Source of the DNA: Kingella pumchi
GTDB taxonomy: Bacteria > Pseudomonadota > Gammaproteobacteria > Burkholderiales > Neisseriaceae
NCBI RefSeq assembly: GCF_022288825.1
Contig: NZ_JAKOOW010000033.1
Location: forward strand, 105,010 to 117,512
Reading direction: 5' to 3'
Length of the DNA stretch: 12,503 nt
Shown: piece by piece, positions 11,606 to 12,503 of the stretch
How the letters are laid out: each line of letters begins with the position of its first letter
Numbering within the stretch: the first letter of the stretch is position 1
The notes under the pieces: model-generated
What the model was told of the DNA's origin: nothing
Databases searched by the model: none
What the model saw: only the letters and a program-made list of their open reading frames with translations
Translations under genes and position numbers: made by a program

Positions 11606-12316
11606 CTACAGCATACAGATTTCCAGCGGCATCACCGCCCGAAACTTGGCGATGATCTGAAAAGGCTCGTCGCCGCTTTGGTCGATTTCAAACGACGAGT
11701 AATTTTTATTGTCCGAGTGCGCCACCAGCTTACCCGGCACTTTCTGCAGACGTTTCATATAAGTGCCGTCGCTGTAGTAGAAAGCATAGATGCCGTCGCC
11801 GTCAAAATAATTTATGCGCGTATCGATAAACGCCAGTCCCTTTTGCGGAAGCGTCGGTTCCATGCTGTCGCCCTTGATGCCCACAATATCCAAATGCTCG
11901 ACATTCGCGCTTCCAAACAGCAGGAAGACATACTCGCGCGGAATTTCCAGCGTGCGGATGATGTCGGGAAAATCCGCGTTTACTGCGCCGCCGCTGCCGC
12001 ATTTCACCCAAATATCACGATGGCGGAACGTGATGCTGTCCTCCGGCGCCTTCAGGCTTTCCAGCGGCGGCAGTATCGAATCTTCAGAGCGCGGCTGATC
12101 CAACCATCCTTCAGGCTTGCCTGTCAGTGTCTCGATTTCTCGCGCAGTAGATGCCTTAAATGAGCGGGGCTTGCCCGTAGTGCTTGGCGCCCCGTTTAGC
12201 CACTGGCTGATTTGCGCCGGTGCTTTATTTATTTGACGGGATAAAGCCACTTGTGAGCCGTATTCGTCAATCAGTCTTTTCAAATTACCCCTGCGGGTCT
12301 CTTCAATCGTTTGCAT
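11606..12316 (-). CDS. CI-like phage repressor, HTH plus S24 peptidase domain
   Basis: A 236-residue repressor. The N-terminal HTH is at about residues 18-42 (EYGSQVALSRQINKAPAQIS). The C-terminal S24/LexA-type domain contains serine 151 in VGIKGDSMEPTL and lysine 188 in GTYMKRLQ, 37 residues apart as in LexA and UmuD. Cys106-Gly107 (WVKCGSGG) is the only Cys-Gly or Ala-Gly-like site in the hinge, but is 45 residues from the serine, farther than in LexA, lambda or UmuD. It should repress the divergent early promoter through the three operators just upstream, and probably its own. ATG 12316 has AAGGAG seven bases away. It is the last leftward gene before its own terminator. Confidence 0.9.
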   Translation of the reverse strand: MQTIEETRRGNLKRLIDEYGSQVALSRQINKAPAQISQWLNGAPSTTGKPRSFKASTAREIETLTGKPEGWLDQPRSEDSILPPLESLKAPEDSITFRHRDIWVKCGSGGAVNADFPDIIRTLEIPREYVFLLFGSANVEHLDIVGIKGDSMEPTLPQKGLAFIDTRINYFDGDGIYAFYYSDGTYMKRLQKVPGKLVAHSDNKNYSSFEIDQSGDEPFQIIAKFRAVMPLEICML

Positions 12317-12336
12317 CCATTCACTCCTTAATATCC

Positions 12337-12366
12337 TTTATAAACAATAATAGCAAATTGCTACAA
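12337..12366 (-). promoter_or_regulatory. possible repressor promoter
   Basis: On the minus strand a weak TTGTAG (12361-12366), 18-base spacer and TATAAA (12337-12342). TATTAT at 12347-12352 is an alternative -10 with no good -35. Operator 1 lies between or over these elements, which suits autoregulation. Confidence 0.35.
12351..12363. promoter_or_regulatory. operator 1, TAGCAAATTGCTA
   Basis: Perfect odd-length palindrome (TAGCAA around a central A); identical to operator 3. Overlaps the repressor promoter region. Confidence 0.75.
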
Positions 12367-12375
12367 AATAGAAAT

Positions 12376-12388
12376 ACGCAAATTGCTA
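12376..12388. promoter_or_regulatory. operator 2, ACGCAAATTGCTA
   Basis: Differs from the other two only in the first two bases; starts exactly 25 bases after operator 1. Confidence 0.7.
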
Positions 12389-12417
12389 TTGCTTGATATT
12401 TAGCAAATTGCTAATAT
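12389..12417 (+). promoter_or_regulatory. rightward early promoter
   Basis: TTGCTT (12389-12394), 17-base spacer, TAATAT (12412-12417). Operator 3 fills the spacer and the start of the -10, so repressor binding there would block RNA polymerase. Confidence 0.6.
12401..12413. promoter_or_regulatory. operator 3, TAGCAAATTGCTA
   Basis: Exact copy of operator 1, exactly 25 bases after operator 2, inside the early promoter. Confidence 0.75.
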
Positions 12418-12442
12418 TGCGGCATTCATTAAGGAGTTTCGC

Positions 12443-12503
12443 GTGAAATTAACAGAATACTTTGATAGCGAAGGCGTGCCTGTACTGGCCTTCGCAAAAA
12501 AAA
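12443..12503 (+). CDS. Cro-like early regulator, 5' partial
   Basis: Twenty codons are visible from GTG 12443: MKLTEYFDSEGVPVLAFAKK. AAGGAG lies six bases upstream, which decides the GTG start. The opening MKLTEYF followed by a short loop and a helix is typical of YdaS/Cro-type small regulators placed divergently from a CI repressor, and the operator-bearing promoter in front supports it. The helix-turn-helix itself is outside the window, so identity rests on position and the N-terminus. Confidence 0.6.
   Translation, partial: MKLTEYFDSEGVPVLAFAKK

Noticed and set aside
1..12503. CRISPR arrays, tRNA or rRNA genes, insertion sequences
   Set aside because: No spaced direct repeats, tRNA-like folds or transposase motifs were seen on either strand.

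Overview
The window is the lysogeny module plus the packaging, head and tail-start genes of a siphovirus-type (HK97-fold capsid, long non-contractile tail likely) prophage from a member of the Neisseriaceae. The host call rests on the DNA uptake sequences: the 12-mer AGGCAGCCTGAA occurs seven times exactly and several more times with one mismatch, and the core of the classical Neisseria uptake sequence, GCCGTCTGAA, occurs twice. I cannot fix the species; Neisseria, Kingella, Eikenella and Simonsiella relatives are all possible. No phage end, att site or flanking host gene is visible.

Left and middle (1-11107, all on the minus strand, read right to left): PP-loop (PAPS reductase-like) protein, a 144-residue protein of unknown function, tandem terminators, a tiny basic ORF, terminase small and large subunits, a portal-MuF fusion, an XkdF-like protease with a coiled-coil tail, the major capsid protein, a 69-residue protein, head-tail connector, HK97 gp10-like protein, tail terminator-like protein, major tail protein, and a tail assembly chaperone with a -1 frameshift extension. 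The tape-measure gene probably begins at the last 14 bases. Genes either overlap or abut closely, or are separated by short gaps, and nearly every larger gap carries a hairpin followed by a U-tract directly in front of the next Shine-Dalgarno sequence.

Right (11107-12503): a compact, dyad-symmetric divergent promoter drives the late operon leftward and a 64-residue helix-turn-helix gene rightward. After a 246-bp gap holding a perfect 13-bp inverted repeat and the repressor terminator comes a minus-strand S24-type repressor, then an A/T-rich immunity region with three operators spaced exactly 25 bp apart, and the first 20 codons of a rightward Cro-like gene.

The likely logic is: the repressor holds the three operators and shuts the rightward early operon; the small HTH protein probably governs the symmetric switch that starts the leftward late operon; packaging and head/tail proteins follow in the order of assembly. 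The most unusual points are the mirror-symmetric overlapping promoter pair at 11107-11170, the series of terminator-like hairpins inside the late operon, and the use of uptake sequences as terminator stems, stop codons and translated linker repeats.
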